Positions 1-10,790 of a stretch of 33,990 nt of DNA are shown piece by piece. Source of the DNA: Candidatus Acidiferrales bacterium (GTDB taxonomy: Bacteria > Acidobacteriota > Terriglobia > Acidiferrales > UBA7541); assembly GCA_030037225.1 (NCBI GenBank), contig JASHRU010000184.1, positions 1-33,990 on the forward strand. The letters are read 5' to 3'. A program made the translations under genes and the position numbers. Under the pieces are notes generated by a model. The model saw only the letters and a program-made list of their open reading frames with translations. It did no database searches and had not been told where the DNA came from. Position 1 is the first letter of the stretch. Each line of letters begins with the position of its first letter.

Positions 1-1
1 G

Positions 2-739
2 ATCATCGACCAGAGCATGGCTCATCTCTACTGGCCGCATGAGAGCGCGTTGGGAAAACGCGCAATCGTCGGCATCCCGAACGGAAAACTTCCGTGGATG
101 ACGATTGTGGGTGTGGTGAAGCACGTGCACTACGCGAGCCTGGAGACAAATTCGCGTGTGGAGCTTTACTGGCCGTACGCCCAGCAACCGTACCGGCAGG
201 CGCAGATGGACGTTGTGGTGAAGACATCGGGGAATCCAGAGAGCCTAGCGCCGCAAATCGAACGGGCAGTGCACGCCATCGATCCAGACCAGCCACTCTT
301 CCACATGCGCACGATGGAAGAGTGGATGGCGGACTCCGTGGCTCGCAGGAAGCTGGCACTGGACCTACTCGTCATTTTCGCCGCTCTGGCGCTGCTGTTG
401 GCTGCGGTGGGGATCTATGGGACCACCTCGTTTTCCGTGGGGCAGCAGACGCGCGATATCGGAGTGCGGCGGGCGCTGGGAGCGCAGACGGGCAGCGTCC
501 TGCGAATGGTGATGGCACAGGGAATCCGCGTGGTGGGCATAGGAATTGCCGCCGGACTGCTGGGCGCGCTGGCCGTGACACAACTGATGAAACATTCGCT
601 GTTCCAGGTAAGTGCGGCAGATCCGGTGACCTATCTTGCGGTGATCGCAATACTCGCGGCGGTGGCGGAGGCGGCAGCGGCGTTGCCGGCGTGGAGAGCG
701 TCGAGGGTCGATCCGTTGGTGGCGCTTAGGCACGAATGA
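2..739 (+). CDS. ADOP/MacB-like FtsX-family ABC transporter permease, C-terminal part (5' truncated by window)
   Basis: Frame is open to the window edge (IIDQSMAHLYWPHESALGKR...); FtsX-like TM region 'GIYGTTSFSVGQQTRDIGVRRALGAQ' and terminal '[14 protein letters not shown]' shared with the four following genes. Confidence 0.9.
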   Translation: MIDQSMAHLYWPHESALGKRAIVGIPNGKLPWMTIVGVVKHVHYASLETNSRVELYWPYAQQPYRQAQMDVVVKTSGNPESLAPQIERAVHAIDPDQPLFHMRTMEEWMADSVARRKLALDLLVIFAALALLLAAVGIYGTTSFSVGQQTRDIGVRRALGAQTGSVLRMVMAQGIRVVGIGIAAGLLGALAVTQLMKHSLFQVSAADPVTYLAVIAILAAVAEAAAALPAWRASRVDPLVALRHE

Positions 740-750
740 GGGGATGAACG

Positions 751-3177
751 ATGGACACGCTGATTCAGGACGTTCGTTTTGCGCTGCGCATGCTTCGCAA
801 TTCACCGGGATTCACGGTGGTCGCGGTGCTAACGCTGGCGCTGGGAATCGGCGCGAATACGGCGATGTTCAGCGTGGTGAATGCCGTGTTGCTGCGGCCG
901 CTGGGCTACCCCGATTCGGACCGCATGGTCTTTCTGAGCGGCTGGTCGGACCACGTGCCGTACATGAGCATTTCCATGGCCGATATGCGCGACTGGCAGT
1001 CCATGAACACCGTGTTCGAGAGCATCGCGCCGTACAGAACGGAAAACGTGGTGCTGACGGGCACGAGCGATGCGGAGCAGCTCGCCGAACGGCAGATCAC
1101 CACCGACTATTTCTCCGCCACACGGCTGCAGCCGGTGATTGGCCGCGCAATGACCGCGGAAGAAGACAAAGTGGGCGGCGAACGCGTGGTGCTGCTGGGT
1201 GAGGGCTTCTGGGCGCGGAAGTTCGGGCGCGACCCGGCCGTCCTGGGCCGCAATCTGATTCTCGACGGCGAGACTTACACGGTAATCGGCGTGCTCCCCA
1301 GCGGGCAGATGCACGGCTTCTGGCAGCAGGTGGACGTGTTCACCTCGCTCTGGCGAATGGAGGACACACTCGGCGGTCCCACCCGCCGCGATGAGCATCC
1401 AGGAATGTATGCCATCGCGAGGACGAAGCCGGGAATCACCATCGCGCAGGCCCGCGCGGAACTGAAATCCGTTGCGAGCCGGCTGGCGCAGAAGTATCCG
1501 GCCACCAACACCGGAAATTCAGCCGAGGTTTTCTCCCTGCTGGGCGCCTACGTGGACGATCTGCGACCGCCGCTCTTGGCGCTGCTGGCCGCGGTGGGCC
1601 TGGTGCTGCTGATCGCGTGCTCGAACATCGCCAACCTGCTGCTCGCGCGCTCATCGGAGCGATTCCGCGAGCTGGCGGTCCGCCGCGCGATGGGAGCGGG
1701 CGCGTGGCGGCTGCTGCGGCAATCGCTTACGGAAAGCCTGGTGCTCGCCCTTGCGGGGAGCGCGCTGGGAATTGTGCTGGCGGCCTGGAGCCTCCAGGGA
1801 TTCCGCCACTTCTTTAGCGATGCGGTGCCGCGCATCGCGGAATCGTCGATGGACCGCACGGTCCTGCTGTTCAGCCTGGGGCTGACCGTATTCACCGCTT
1901 TGTTTTTCGGCATGTTGCCCGCAATTCAATCGGCGCGCACCGACGTGCAGCAAGCGTTGCAGGAAGGCGGCCGCACGGGAACGGGACGTTCGACGGGAAG
2001 GCTGCGCAGCGTGCTGGTTGTGGCCGAACTGGCGCTTTCGCTCATGCTGCTGGTTGGCGCCGGGTTGATGAGCAAGAGCCTCTACCGGATTGTCCACGCC
2101 AACGCTGGATTCAATCCCACGCATGTGCTCACGGCCAACTTCACGCTCCCCGATGCGGCGTATCACGATCCGGAGAAGAGCCGCGCGTTCATCCGACAAG
2201 CAGTCCAAAAGCTCGAGGCTGTGCCCGGCGTGGAGTCTGCCGGATTCAAGTGGCCGCTGCTGGGCGGCGCCCAGACCGGATTTTACGTGGAGGGGCGGCC
2301 GATGCCGCAACCCGGTCAGTTTCCAACGACCGATATCGGCCGCGTGACGCCCGGCACATTTCGCGCCATGGGCATCCGGCTGCTGCGGGGCCGCTACTTC
2401 GACGAGCGGGACACCGCCACGTCGCCTCACGTGTGCATCGTGGACGAAACTCTGGCCGCGCAGATGTGGCCCGGCGAAGACCCCATCGGAAAACGCTTGG
2501 CAGGGGACGGGCTGCCCACGCCGGGGCAGAGCCCGAACTGGCGTGAGGTCGTGGGAGTGGTCGAACACGTGAAGAATTACGGCGTGGATCAGCCTTCGAG
2601 GTTCGAAACCTACGTCCCCAACGAACAGCAGCCGGGACAGGGTGGGTCGCTGGTCATCCGCGCGGCTGCCGATCCCGCGGCGCTCGCCCCGGCGATGCGC
2701 GCCGCAGTCCGTTCGGTGGATCCGGGAGTTCCGCTGTTCAGTGTACGGCCGATGAACGATGTGGTGGCGGAGAACAATTCGACGCGGCGGCTTTCCGTCG
2801 AGCTGATTGCCGGGTTCGCCGGACTGGCTCTGCTGCTCGCGTCGCTCGGAATCTATGGGGTGATCTCCTATCTGGTGGTGCGGCGGCATCACGAGATCGG
2901 CCTGCGCATCGCCGTGGGGGCCCAGCGCAGTGACATCCTGCAACTCGTGCTCGGACAGGGCGCTCGGCTGGCGGGAATCGGCGTGGTGCTGGGACTGGTC
3001 GCGTCCATCGGGGCCGGCCGTGCGCTTTCTTCCCTGCTCTTCCAGGTGAATCCACGCGATCCGGTTACGCTGGGCGGCGTTTCACTCCTGCTTGCCGGCG
3101 TCGCGCTGCTGGCGTGTTACCTGCCGGCGCGCCGCGCCACACAGGTGGATCCGCTGGTCGCGCTCCGGCACGAGTAG
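751..3177 (+). CDS. ADOP/MacB-like ABC transporter permease (full length)
   Basis: 808 aa; N-term '[48 protein letters not shown]', two MacB-periplasmic plus FtsX halves, C-term '[14 protein letters not shown]'; starts 11 bp after previous stop. Confidence 0.95.
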   Translation: MDTLIQDVRFALRMLRNSPGFTVVAVLTLALGIGANTAMFSVVNAVLLRPLGYPDSDRMVFLSGWSDHVPYMSISMADMRDWQSMNTVFESIAPYRTENVVLTGTSDAEQLAERQITTDYFSATRLQPVIGRAMTAEEDKVGGERVVLLGEGFWARKFGRDPAVLGRNLILDGETYTVIGVLPSGQMHGFWQQVDVFTSLWRMEDTLGGPTRRDEHPGMYAIARTKPGITIAQARAELKSVASRLAQKYPATNTGNSAEVFSLLGAYVDDLRPPLLALLAAVGLVLLIACSNIANLLLARSSERFRELAVRRAMGAGAWRLLRQSLTESLVLALAGSALGIVLAAWSLQGFRHFFSDAVPRIAESSMDRTVLLFSLGLTVFTALFFGMLPAIQSARTDVQQALQEGGRTGTGRSTGRLRSVLVVAELALSLMLLVGAGLMSKSLYRIVHANAGFNPTHVLTANFTLPDAAYHDPEKSRAFIRQAVQKLEAVPGVESAGFKWPLLGGAQTGFYVEGRPMPQPGQFPTTDIGRVTPGTFRAMGIRLLRGRYFDERDTATSPHVCIVDETLAAQMWPGEDPIGKRLAGDGLPTPGQSPNWREVVGVVEHVKNYGVDQPSRFETYVPNEQQPGQGGSLVIRAAADPAALAPAMRAAVRSVDPGVPLFSVRPMNDVVAENNSTRRLSVELIAGFAGLALLLASLGIYGVISYLVVRRHHEIGLRIAVGAQRSDILQLVLGQGARLAGIGVVLGLVASIGAGRALSSLLFQVNPRDPVTLGGVSLLLAGVALLACYLPARRATQVDPLVALRHE

Positions 3178-3188
3178 AAGGGGGCGGA

Positions 3189-5642
3189 ATGGGCATGCTG
3201 ATCAATGACCTTCGATATGCCTTGCGGGCCCTGGCGAAAAGCGGCGGGTTCACCTCGGCGGCGGTATTGACGCTGGCGCTGGGAATCGGCGCCACTACGA
3301 CCGTGTTCAGCGTGGCCTACGGCGTGCTCCTCCGCGCGCTGCCCTATCCGCACGCGGATCGAATCGTTGCCGTCGCGGAGGTCCAGGCGAATGGCCGCTT
3401 GAATGACTTCACGGATCCGAACTTCGACGATTTGCACGACCAGAATCGCAGCCTGGCCGCCTTCGCCGAGTACACTAACCGGATTCCTCTCTCCGTTTCC
3501 GGCGGAACCGAGCCGGTCGACGCGGGCGGCGTCATTGTTTCCCGGGAGTTCCTCGACGTCATGGGAGTGCATCCCGCTCTGGGCCGCGCCTTCGCCGGCG
3601 ACGAATTGCGCTTAGGCGGCGCGCCCGTCGTGATCGTCAGCCGGGACTTCTGGATGCGCTATCTGGGCAGCGACCCCGACCTCGCCGCTCACCGGCTGGT
3701 TATCAGTGGAAAGGCATATAGCGTGGTTGGAGTAATGCCGGGCGGCTTCTCCTTTCCGCCCGACACGATGGTCTATCTCCCGCGCGAGCAGTACGAGCGC
3801 GGGACCAGCCGGACAGCCCATAACTTTCAGGCGGTCGCGCGGCTGAAAGAAGGCGTGACGCTGGCGCAAGCGCGCTCGGACCTGAGTGCCATTGCACGGA
3901 GGTTGAAAGCGCAGTTCGGCGACGACACGAACATGTCCGATACCTCGATCCTGCCGCTGGTAGATCGGCTTGCGGGAGGCGTCAGGCCGGCGCTTCTAAT
4001 GCTGCTCGGCGCGACCGGAGCATTGCTTCTGCTTGCCTGCGCCAACGTGGCGGGACTGCTGCTGGCCCGCACGGTAGGACGCCGGCGAGAGTTGGCCGTG
4101 CGTGTGGCGCTGGGAGCGACCCGCTGGCAAGTAACGCGCCAGCTACTGCTCGAATCGGTGTGCTTGGCGCTGGGTGGTGGCGCCTTCGGCGTGCTCGCGG
4201 CCAACTGGGGAGTTCAAGGAATCCTGGCGGCGGCAGGGGCGCATCTTCCGCGCGCAAACGAGATTCAGATGAGCTGGCCAGCGGTGACATTTGCGGCCGG
4301 AGCCGCGCTCGTCACCGCGGCGGCGATTGGCCTCGCCTCGGCGTGGAGGGCCACGCGCACGGATCCCAACGAGGCTCTTGGCGAGGGGCAACGAGGCGGC
4401 ACGCCGGGAGAATCGGCGCAGCGCGTCCGCGGATTGCTGGTGATTTCGCAGATGGCCGTTTCCCTGGTATTGCTGGCGGGGGCGGGACTTCTGGCGCGCA
4501 GTTTTCTGCTTTTGCTCGACGTCGAGCGGGGCTTCCGCGTTCAAAACGTCCTGACGGTAGCCCTCGCGCTGGAATCCAGCGATGACCCGGCCGCAGGCGT
4601 CCGGCGCGCCGCTTTCCTCGACCGGCTTTTGGCGCGCGTGCGCGAGCTTCCGGGCGTTCAGGTTGCAGGAGCGACCGACAGCCTGCCGCTGACGGGCAAC
4701 AACCGAAACGGCACTTTTCTAATGATGGCCCCGGGCGAGGAGATGAAGAGCTTTAACGACTTCCAGGAGAGATGGAAGGACCCGTCGCGCTCCGGATTCG
4801 CGTATTACGAGATTGCCAGCGCAGGTTATTTCACGGCGATGGGCATTCCGCTCGTCCGGGGGCGGATGTTCGATGACCGCGACGTTGCGGATGCGCCTCA
4901 TGCTGCTCTCATCAGCGAGTCGCTGGCCCGCCAGCGCTGGCCCGGCGAAGACCCTATAGGCCAGCGAATTGAATTCGGCAATATGGATGGAGATCTTCAC
5001 GTGCTCACTGTGGTGGGCGTGGTTTCCGATGTGCGCGAACTTGACCTCTCCAGGCCCGCACCCGCGGCAGTCTATTGCGATTACCGGCAGCGGCTGCGGG
5101 CCACGAATGAGTACACCATTGTGATGCACACCGCGATGGACGCGGCCTCGCTTATCCCCGCAGTCCGCGCGGCGATTCGCGATCTCGATCCTTCCCTGCC
5201 GCCACAGTTTCAGACTATGGAGCAGGTTTTCTCAGCCTCTCTCGCGGACCGCAAATTCAACCTGTTGCTGCTGGGCCTGTTCGCAGGCTCGGCTCTGTTG
5301 CTCGCGGCAACGGGAGTGTACGGGCTGCTCGCTTACACCGTGGCCAGCCGGACCCGTGAATTCGGCGTGCGCATCGCACTGGGAGCGGCGCCAGCAGACG
5401 TGGTTGGCATGGTATTGCAGAGCGGGGCGCGACTGGCGCTGATTGGAATTGCCATTGGCTTGGCCGGTGCGCTGGCCCTCTCGCGCGTGATGGCGGGCTT
5501 GCTCTACGGTATCCGGACCAACGACCCGATGACGCTCGTGGGCGTCTGTGCGGTCCTGGCCGGCGTGACTCTGGTGGCCTGCTACCTGCCGGCCCGGCGT
5601 GCCTCACGCGTGGATCCGCTGGTCGCGCTGAGATACGAATGA
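3189..5642 (+). CDS. ADOP/MacB-like ABC transporter permease
   Basis: Start moved from 3114 to ATG 3189 (MGMLINDLRYALRALAKSGGF), 11 bp after the previous stop, preceded by 'agaagggggcgga'; duplicated FtsX architecture; C-term '[14 protein letters not shown]'. Confidence 0.92.
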   Translation: MGMLINDLRYALRALAKSGGFTSAAVLTLALGIGATTTVFSVAYGVLLRALPYPHADRIVAVAEVQANGRLNDFTDPNFDDLHDQNRSLAAFAEYTNRIPLSVSGGTEPVDAGGVIVSREFLDVMGVHPALGRAFAGDELRLGGAPVVIVSRDFWMRYLGSDPDLAAHRLVISGKAYSVVGVMPGGFSFPPDTMVYLPREQYERGTSRTAHNFQAVARLKEGVTLAQARSDLSAIARRLKAQFGDDTNMSDTSILPLVDRLAGGVRPALLMLLGATGALLLLACANVAGLLLARTVGRRRELAVRVALGATRWQVTRQLLLESVCLALGGGAFGVLAANWGVQGILAAAGAHLPRANEIQMSWPAVTFAAGAALVTAAAIGLASAWRATRTDPNEALGEGQRGGTPGESAQRVRGLLVISQMAVSLVLLAGAGLLARSFLLLLDVERGFRVQNVLTVALALESSDDPAAGVRRAAFLDRLLARVRELPGVQVAGATDSLPLTGNNRNGTFLMMAPGEEMKSFNDFQERWKDPSRSGFAYYEIASAGYFTAMGIPLVRGRMFDDRDVADAPHAALISESLARQRWPGEDPIGQRIEFGNMDGDLHVLTVVGVVSDVRELDLSRPAPAAVYCDYRQRLRATNEYTIVMHTAMDAASLIPAVRAAIRDLDPSLPPQFQTMEQVFSASLADRKFNLLLLGLFAGSALLLAATGVYGLLAYTVASRTREFGVRIALGAAPADVVGMVLQSGARLALIGIAIGLAGALALSRVMAGLLYGIRTNDPMTLVGVCAVLAGVTLVACYLPARRASRVDPLVALRYE

Positions 5643-5687
5643 GAGGGCGGCGGACAGGTGCCCGATAACTTCGGGAGGAGGCTGACT

Positions 5688-8153
5688 GTGGACACCCTGC
5701 TGCAAGACATTCGCTACGCACTGCGGCTGCTTCGCAAATCGCCGGGCTTCACACTGGTGGCCGTGTTGACGCTCGCGCTCGGCATCGGCGCTAACACCAC
5801 GATCTTTACGCTGGTGAACGCCGTGCTACTGCGCCCCTTGCCGGTGCAGGATCCCGAGCGGCTGGTGGCCGTGCTGGGCACGGACGCGAAAAACAGCACT
5901 GCGCAGTTCCAGTTCCTGCCGATTTCCTACATCAACTATCAGGACTTGCGGGACAAGAACAGCACGCTATCGGGTCTGGCGGCGCTCACGGGCACCGGCG
6001 TCAGCCTCTCCGGCGCGGGCAATCCCGAACAGCTCAATGCCACCCTCGCATCGGGCAACTATTTTGATGTGCTGGGCGTTCGCGCGCTCCTCGGCAACAC
6101 GTTTGATGCCGAGCAGGCGAAGAAGCAGGGCGGGTATCCGGCGGTTGTACTCGGCTATGGGCTGTGGCAGCAGCGGTTCGGCGGCGACCCCTCGATTGTG
6201 GGGAAATCAATAACGCTGAACCAGCAACCGTTCACCGTGATTGGAGTCATGCCGAAGAACTTTCAGGGAACCTTTGTGGGACCCGCGCCCGATTTGTGGA
6301 TTCCGGACGCGATGCACGACCAGGTTCTGACCGGCGTATTCAAGGACTGGTTCATGGAGCGCCGGCCCGCGATTATCTTCGCGTTCGGCCGCCTGAAGCC
6401 TGGAGTAAGCCGGCAACAAGCACAGTCGAACCTGCAGGCGATCATGACCAACCTGGCCAAGGAATTCCCCAACGACAACGAGGGGCGGAGTGTGAATTTG
6501 CTGCCACTGTCGCAGACTACAGTGGGCCCAAACGGGCGCGACGTGTTTGTGAAAGCGTCGGTAATGATGATGACGGTTGTCGGCCTTGTCTTGCTCATCG
6601 CTTGCGCCAACCTGGCAAACCTTCTGCTCGCGCGCGGAGCGGACCGTCGCAAGGAACTGGCCGTGCGCCTGTCTCTGGGTGCGACCAAATCGCGGCTGGT
6701 CATGCTGCTCTTTTCGGAAAGCTTCCTGTTGGCATTGCTCGGCGCCGGCACTGGGCTCGCTGTGGCCGCTGGATTCCGCAGAGCGTTGCTTGCCTTTCGC
6801 CCGCCGTTCCTCAAGCCCGAAGACATTGACCTGAGCATGGATTGGCGTGTGGTGCTGTTCACCGGGGGACTGGCGCTTCTCACGGCATTTGCGTTCGGAA
6901 TGCTGCCCGCGTGGCAGGCCATGCGGTTCAGCGTGAACGATACGTTGAAGGAAGGCGGCGGGCGCTCAGGCTCAGCGGGCGGAAGACATGCCGTGCGGAG
7001 CGCGCTGGTGGTTGTGGAAGTGATCCTCTCTATGATCGCTCTGGTGGGGTCGGGATTGTTCCTCTCCAGCCTGCGCAACGCGGAGCGGATCGATCCCGGC
7101 TTCGAAACGAAAAACATGCTGATCATGAACTTCGACCTGGGAGCGCAGAATTACAAGCCTGAGCAGGGCCAGGAGTTTTACCGGAGGTTGATGGAACGTC
7201 TTCGTGCGATTCCGCAGGTGAAGGACGCCTCAGTAGCCGACGGCGGGCCGCTTTCTCCTGGACTCTTTCGGACCGTGTTTCCCGAGGGGGTGGACTCGAG
7301 CGACAGGAGGAATGGCATCCTCACTGCTGTCACTGTGGTCGACACGGAGTATTTCCAGACCACAGGCACTCCCATCCTGCGCGGCCGGGGCTTCGCAGAA
7401 ACGGACCAGGAAGGCGCTCCACTGGTGAGCGTTGTGAATCAGGCTTTCGCGGATAAATTCTTCCCGAACCAGGACCCCATCGGCAAGAGATTCCGTTGCT
7501 TCGGCGAAACCTGGATTTTGGAGATCGTGGGGGTTTCCCGAACCGCGAAAATCAATACGCTGGGAGAAGACCCTACGCCCGCTTTCTACCTTCCCATGAA
7601 GCAGCATTATTCGCCTGCGGTGACGTTGCACGTGCGCACGACCGGCGACCCGGACTCGGCTCTGCCGACCGTGCGGAGCACCGTACAGGAACTGGATCGA
7701 CAACTTCCCATCGTGCGGGTGCTGACCATCTCTCAGTCGTTGGACCGGGTGCTGTGGGCGGCGCGTTTCGGTGCCTCGCTTTTGCTGATTTTCGGTTTGG
7801 TGGCGCTGTCGCTTGCCGCCATCGGGATATATGGCGTCATGTCGTACAGCGTGCAGCAGCGGCGGCGGGAGATGGGAATCCGCATCGCGTTGGGCGCGCA
7901 GGAGCGGGATGTGCTGCGCCTGGTGCTGGTTCATGGTTTATGGTTGGCAGGCGGCGGTGCCATTGCGGGGCTGGGTCTCGCCTATTTCCTGGCTCGCGGA
8001 GTCTCTGCCCTGCTCTTTGGCGTGCAAGCGTTGGACCCGGCGACATTCACCGGAGTGCCGCTCTTGTTAATCGCTGTGGCCATGCTGGCCTGCTACTTTC
8101 CCGCACGGCGAGCCACGAAAGTGGACCCGATCGTGGCGCTGCGGTACGAATGA
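5688..8153 (+). CDS. ADOP/MacB-like ABC transporter permease
   Basis: GTG at 5688 (VDTLLQDIRYALRLLRKSPGF) preceded by 'ggaggagg' at 5674-5681 with 6-nt spacing; the ORF-track start at 5658 is an alternative. C-term 'RATKVDPIVALRYE'. Confidence 0.92.
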   Translation: MDTLLQDIRYALRLLRKSPGFTLVAVLTLALGIGANTTIFTLVNAVLLRPLPVQDPERLVAVLGTDAKNSTAQFQFLPISYINYQDLRDKNSTLSGLAALTGTGVSLSGAGNPEQLNATLASGNYFDVLGVRALLGNTFDAEQAKKQGGYPAVVLGYGLWQQRFGGDPSIVGKSITLNQQPFTVIGVMPKNFQGTFVGPAPDLWIPDAMHDQVLTGVFKDWFMERRPAIIFAFGRLKPGVSRQQAQSNLQAIMTNLAKEFPNDNEGRSVNLLPLSQTTVGPNGRDVFVKASVMMMTVVGLVLLIACANLANLLLARGADRRKELAVRLSLGATKSRLVMLLFSESFLLALLGAGTGLAVAAGFRRALLAFRPPFLKPEDIDLSMDWRVVLFTGGLALLTAFAFGMLPAWQAMRFSVNDTLKEGGGRSGSAGGRHAVRSALVVVEVILSMIALVGSGLFLSSLRNAERIDPGFETKNMLIMNFDLGAQNYKPEQGQEFYRRLMERLRAIPQVKDASVADGGPLSPGLFRTVFPEGVDSSDRRNGILTAVTVVDTEYFQTTGTPILRGRGFAETDQEGAPLVSVVNQAFADKFFPNQDPIGKRFRCFGETWILEIVGVSRTAKINTLGEDPTPAFYLPMKQHYSPAVTLHVRTTGDPDSALPTVRSTVQELDRQLPIVRVLTISQSLDRVLWAARFGASLLLIFGLVALSLAAIGIYGVMSYSVQQRRREMGIRIALGAQERDVLRLVLVHGLWLAGGGAIAGLGLAYFLARGVSALLFGVQALDPATFTGVPLLLIAVAMLACYFPARRATKVDPIVALRYE

Positions 8154-8189
8154 GCTGGACCGCCTGAAGCACGGAAGGAGAAGAGCGCC

Positions 8190-10652
8190 ATGGACAATCT
8201 ACTCCTGGATTTCCGATACGCCCTGCGGCTGCTGCGCAAATCGCCGGGATTCACGCTGGTGGCCGTGCTGACGCTGGGACTCGGGATCGGCGCCAATACC
8301 ACGATATTCACGATCGTGAATGCTGTCCTTCTCCGGTCGCTGCCGGTGAATGATCCGGACCACCTGGTGAGTGTGCTGGGGACTGATTCGCGGAACAGCG
8401 CCTCCCAGCAGCAGTTTATGCCCATGTCGTACCGGAATTACGAGGATCTGCGGGACAGGAATGGGTCTCTTTCCGAGACGGCCGCACAAATATTTACGGG
8501 GGTTAATGTCTCCGGAAAGGGTAACCCCGAGCAGCTCAACGCCACCGTGGTGAGCGGCAATTACTTTGACGCCTTAGGGGTGCGCGCACTGTTGGGCACG
8601 ACGTTTGATCGCGAACAGGCGAAAAAACCGGGGGGATATCCGGTGGTGGTTCTAAGTTATGGCTTATGGCAGCGGCGATTCGGCGCCGACCCATCCATTC
8701 TTGGAAAAACACTGACGCTCAACCAGCAGCCCTACACCGTAATCGGCGTTGCTCCAAAGGATTTTCAGGGGACCTTTCCAGTGGGCTTCGTGGATCTGTG
8801 GATTCCCGACGCGATGCACGACCAGGTGCTCACCGGCGTATTTCGCGATTGGTTTCTCCAGAGAAGCAAGCGGATGGTGTCTGTATTCGGACGGCTGAAG
8901 CAAGGGGTAAGCCTGACCCAGGCGGAAGCGGAATTGAAGACGATTGCCGGCCAACTGGCCCGCGAGTACCCAAATGACAATGAAGGGCGCAGCGTGCGGC
9001 TCGTATCGCTGTCGGAGGGGTCCTTGGGTCCGGCGCGCGGGATCTTCGTTCAAGCCAGCGCTGTGCTCATGGGAGTGGTTGGGCTGGTATTGCTGATCGC
9101 CTGCGCAAATCTGGCCAATCTGTTGCTGGCCCGCAGCGCCGACAGGCGCCGCGAACTTGCCGTACGCATGGCACTGGGCGCCAGCCGTTCGCGCCTCTCG
9201 GCTCTATTGCTCTACGAATGCGTGATCATCTCGCTGCTGGGGGGCGCTGCTGGTCTGGTGATCGCCGCGGTTGCCCGCCACGTGTTGCTGCTGCTTCGTC
9301 CCCCATTTTTGCGCGCGGGCGACATCGATTTGCCCATGGATTCGAGCGTGCTCCTTTTCACTCTGATCGTGGCTGTGGGCACGGCTGTGCTGTTTGGCAT
9401 GATGCCCGCGTGGCAGGCCATGCGGTTCAATCTCAGCGACACAATCAAGGAAGGCGGAGGCCGCAGCGGATCGGCGGGCAGGCGGCGGGCCCTGCGCAAC
9501 GCGCTGATCGTGACGGAAGTCGCGCTTTCCATCATTGCGCTGACAAGCGCGGGGCTTTTCCTCTCCAGCCTGCACAACGCGCAGCGGATCGACCCCGGGT
9601 TCGAATCCCACAACTTGCTCGTCATGACCCTGGATCTGGGCGCCCAGAATTACAGCCGGGACCAGGGTGAGGAGTTCCACCGCCGCTTAAGGGAAAGGCT
9701 CGCAGCCATGCCTCAGGTGCAGGGCGCGGCTCTGGCTTCCGACCCGCCGCTTGGAGGATCGATCGCGCGCACGGTTTTCCCTGAGGGGGTGGATGTGGGC
9801 GATCCCCGCCGAGGAAAGCTGAGTCCGGTGATTCAGGTGGACACAAACTATTTCCAGACACTGGGAATTCCGCTGCTTCGCGGGCGGGCATTCCGAGAGA
9901 CGGACCGTGATGGCGCTCCGATGGTGACTGTAGTCAACCAGACATTTGCGGCCCAATTTTTCCCCGGACAGGAAGCAATCGGAAAACACTTCCGGTGTTT
10001 GGGTGAAACGTGGAACCTGGAAGTCATCGGCATCACGCGCGACACGAAGGTGAGTTCGGTGGGCGAGGATCCCACACCACAATTCTACCTTCCCCTGTTG
10101 CAGCACTACTCGTCGACGTTCACTTTGCACGTGCGAACGGCGGGTGATCCCATGGCGGCTCTGCCCACGGTGCGCAGCGCCGTGCAGGAGCTGGACCATC
10201 AATTGCCGCAGGTGCAGGTGAGGACCATTTCCGAACTGCTCGATCAAGCTTTGTGGGCGGCGCGCTTCGGCGCCACTCTTCTTCTGGTCTTCGGTCTGCT
10301 GGCCCTCACGCTGGCCGCAGTCGGCATCTACGGCGTGATGTCGTACACGGTGGAGCAGCGGCGTCAGGAACTCGGCATCCGCATGGCGCTGGGCGCGCAG
10401 AAGCGCGACGTGTTGCGCCTGGTGCTGGGACAGGGCCTGTTTCTCACGGGGATCGGCGCGGCCATTGGATTGCTCGCCGGGTTCATGCTCTCGCGAGGCA
10501 TCGGCGCTCTGCTGTATGGAATTCGCGGGCTCGACCCCTTTACGTTCTCCACTGTTCCCGCGGTGCTGGTGGGAGTGGCATTGCTCGCTTGCCTCATTCC
10601 TGCGCGGCGGGCGGCGCGTGTGGACCCGCTGGAGGCGCTGAGACACGAGTAA
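8190..10652 (+). CDS. ADOP/MacB-like ABC transporter permease
   Basis: 820 aa; 'DNLLLDFRYALRLLRKSPGFTLVAVLTLGLGIGANTTIF'; RBS-like 'aaggag' upstream; C-term 'RAARVDPLEALRHE'; closest in window to the 5688-8153 gene. Confidence 0.93.
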   Translation: MDNLLLDFRYALRLLRKSPGFTLVAVLTLGLGIGANTTIFTIVNAVLLRSLPVNDPDHLVSVLGTDSRNSASQQQFMPMSYRNYEDLRDRNGSLSETAAQIFTGVNVSGKGNPEQLNATVVSGNYFDALGVRALLGTTFDREQAKKPGGYPVVVLSYGLWQRRFGADPSILGKTLTLNQQPYTVIGVAPKDFQGTFPVGFVDLWIPDAMHDQVLTGVFRDWFLQRSKRMVSVFGRLKQGVSLTQAEAELKTIAGQLAREYPNDNEGRSVRLVSLSEGSLGPARGIFVQASAVLMGVVGLVLLIACANLANLLLARSADRRRELAVRMALGASRSRLSALLLYECVIISLLGGAAGLVIAAVARHVLLLLRPPFLRAGDIDLPMDSSVLLFTLIVAVGTAVLFGMMPAWQAMRFNLSDTIKEGGGRSGSAGRRRALRNALIVTEVALSIIALTSAGLFLSSLHNAQRIDPGFESHNLLVMTLDLGAQNYSRDQGEEFHRRLRERLAAMPQVQGAALASDPPLGGSIARTVFPEGVDVGDPRRGKLSPVIQVDTNYFQTLGIPLLRGRAFRETDRDGAPMVTVVNQTFAAQFFPGQEAIGKHFRCLGETWNLEVIGITRDTKVSSVGEDPTPQFYLPLLQHYSSTFTLHVRTAGDPMAALPTVRSAVQELDHQLPQVQVRTISELLDQALWAARFGATLLLVFGLLALTLAAVGIYGVMSYTVEQRRQELGIRMALGAQKRDVLRLVLGQGLFLTGIGAAIGLLAGFMLSRGIGALLYGIRGLDPFTFSTVPAVLVGVALLACLIPARRAARVDPLEALRHE

Positions 10653-10734
10653 TGACTTACGGTGCTCGCGGGCCGCACACAGGCGAGACCAGGACTGGGA
10701 AGTTCGTAGCGGGGCGTTTGTGGGATTCTGAGGA

Positions 10735-10740
10735 TAGAAT
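10735..10740 (+). promoter_or_regulatory. Possible -10 element upstream of the ABC ATPase gene
   Basis: 'TAGAAT' (5/6 to TATAAT) in the 138-bp gap before ATG 10791; no convincing -35 at 16-18 bp. Confidence 0.2.
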
Positions 10741-10790
10741 AGGGCGAGCGAGTTTTCGAGGTGCACGTTTCAAGTTTCCGAGGAGCCGCG

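Noticed and set aside
1651-2943. 430-aa minus-strand ORF inside the second permease
   Set aside because: His/Arg/Gln-rich shadow; the sense strand has clear permease motifs.
9597-9609. tRNA T-arm-like 'gggttcgaatccc'
   Set aside because: Lies in frame inside a permease (DPGFES); no acceptor, D or anticodon arm around it.
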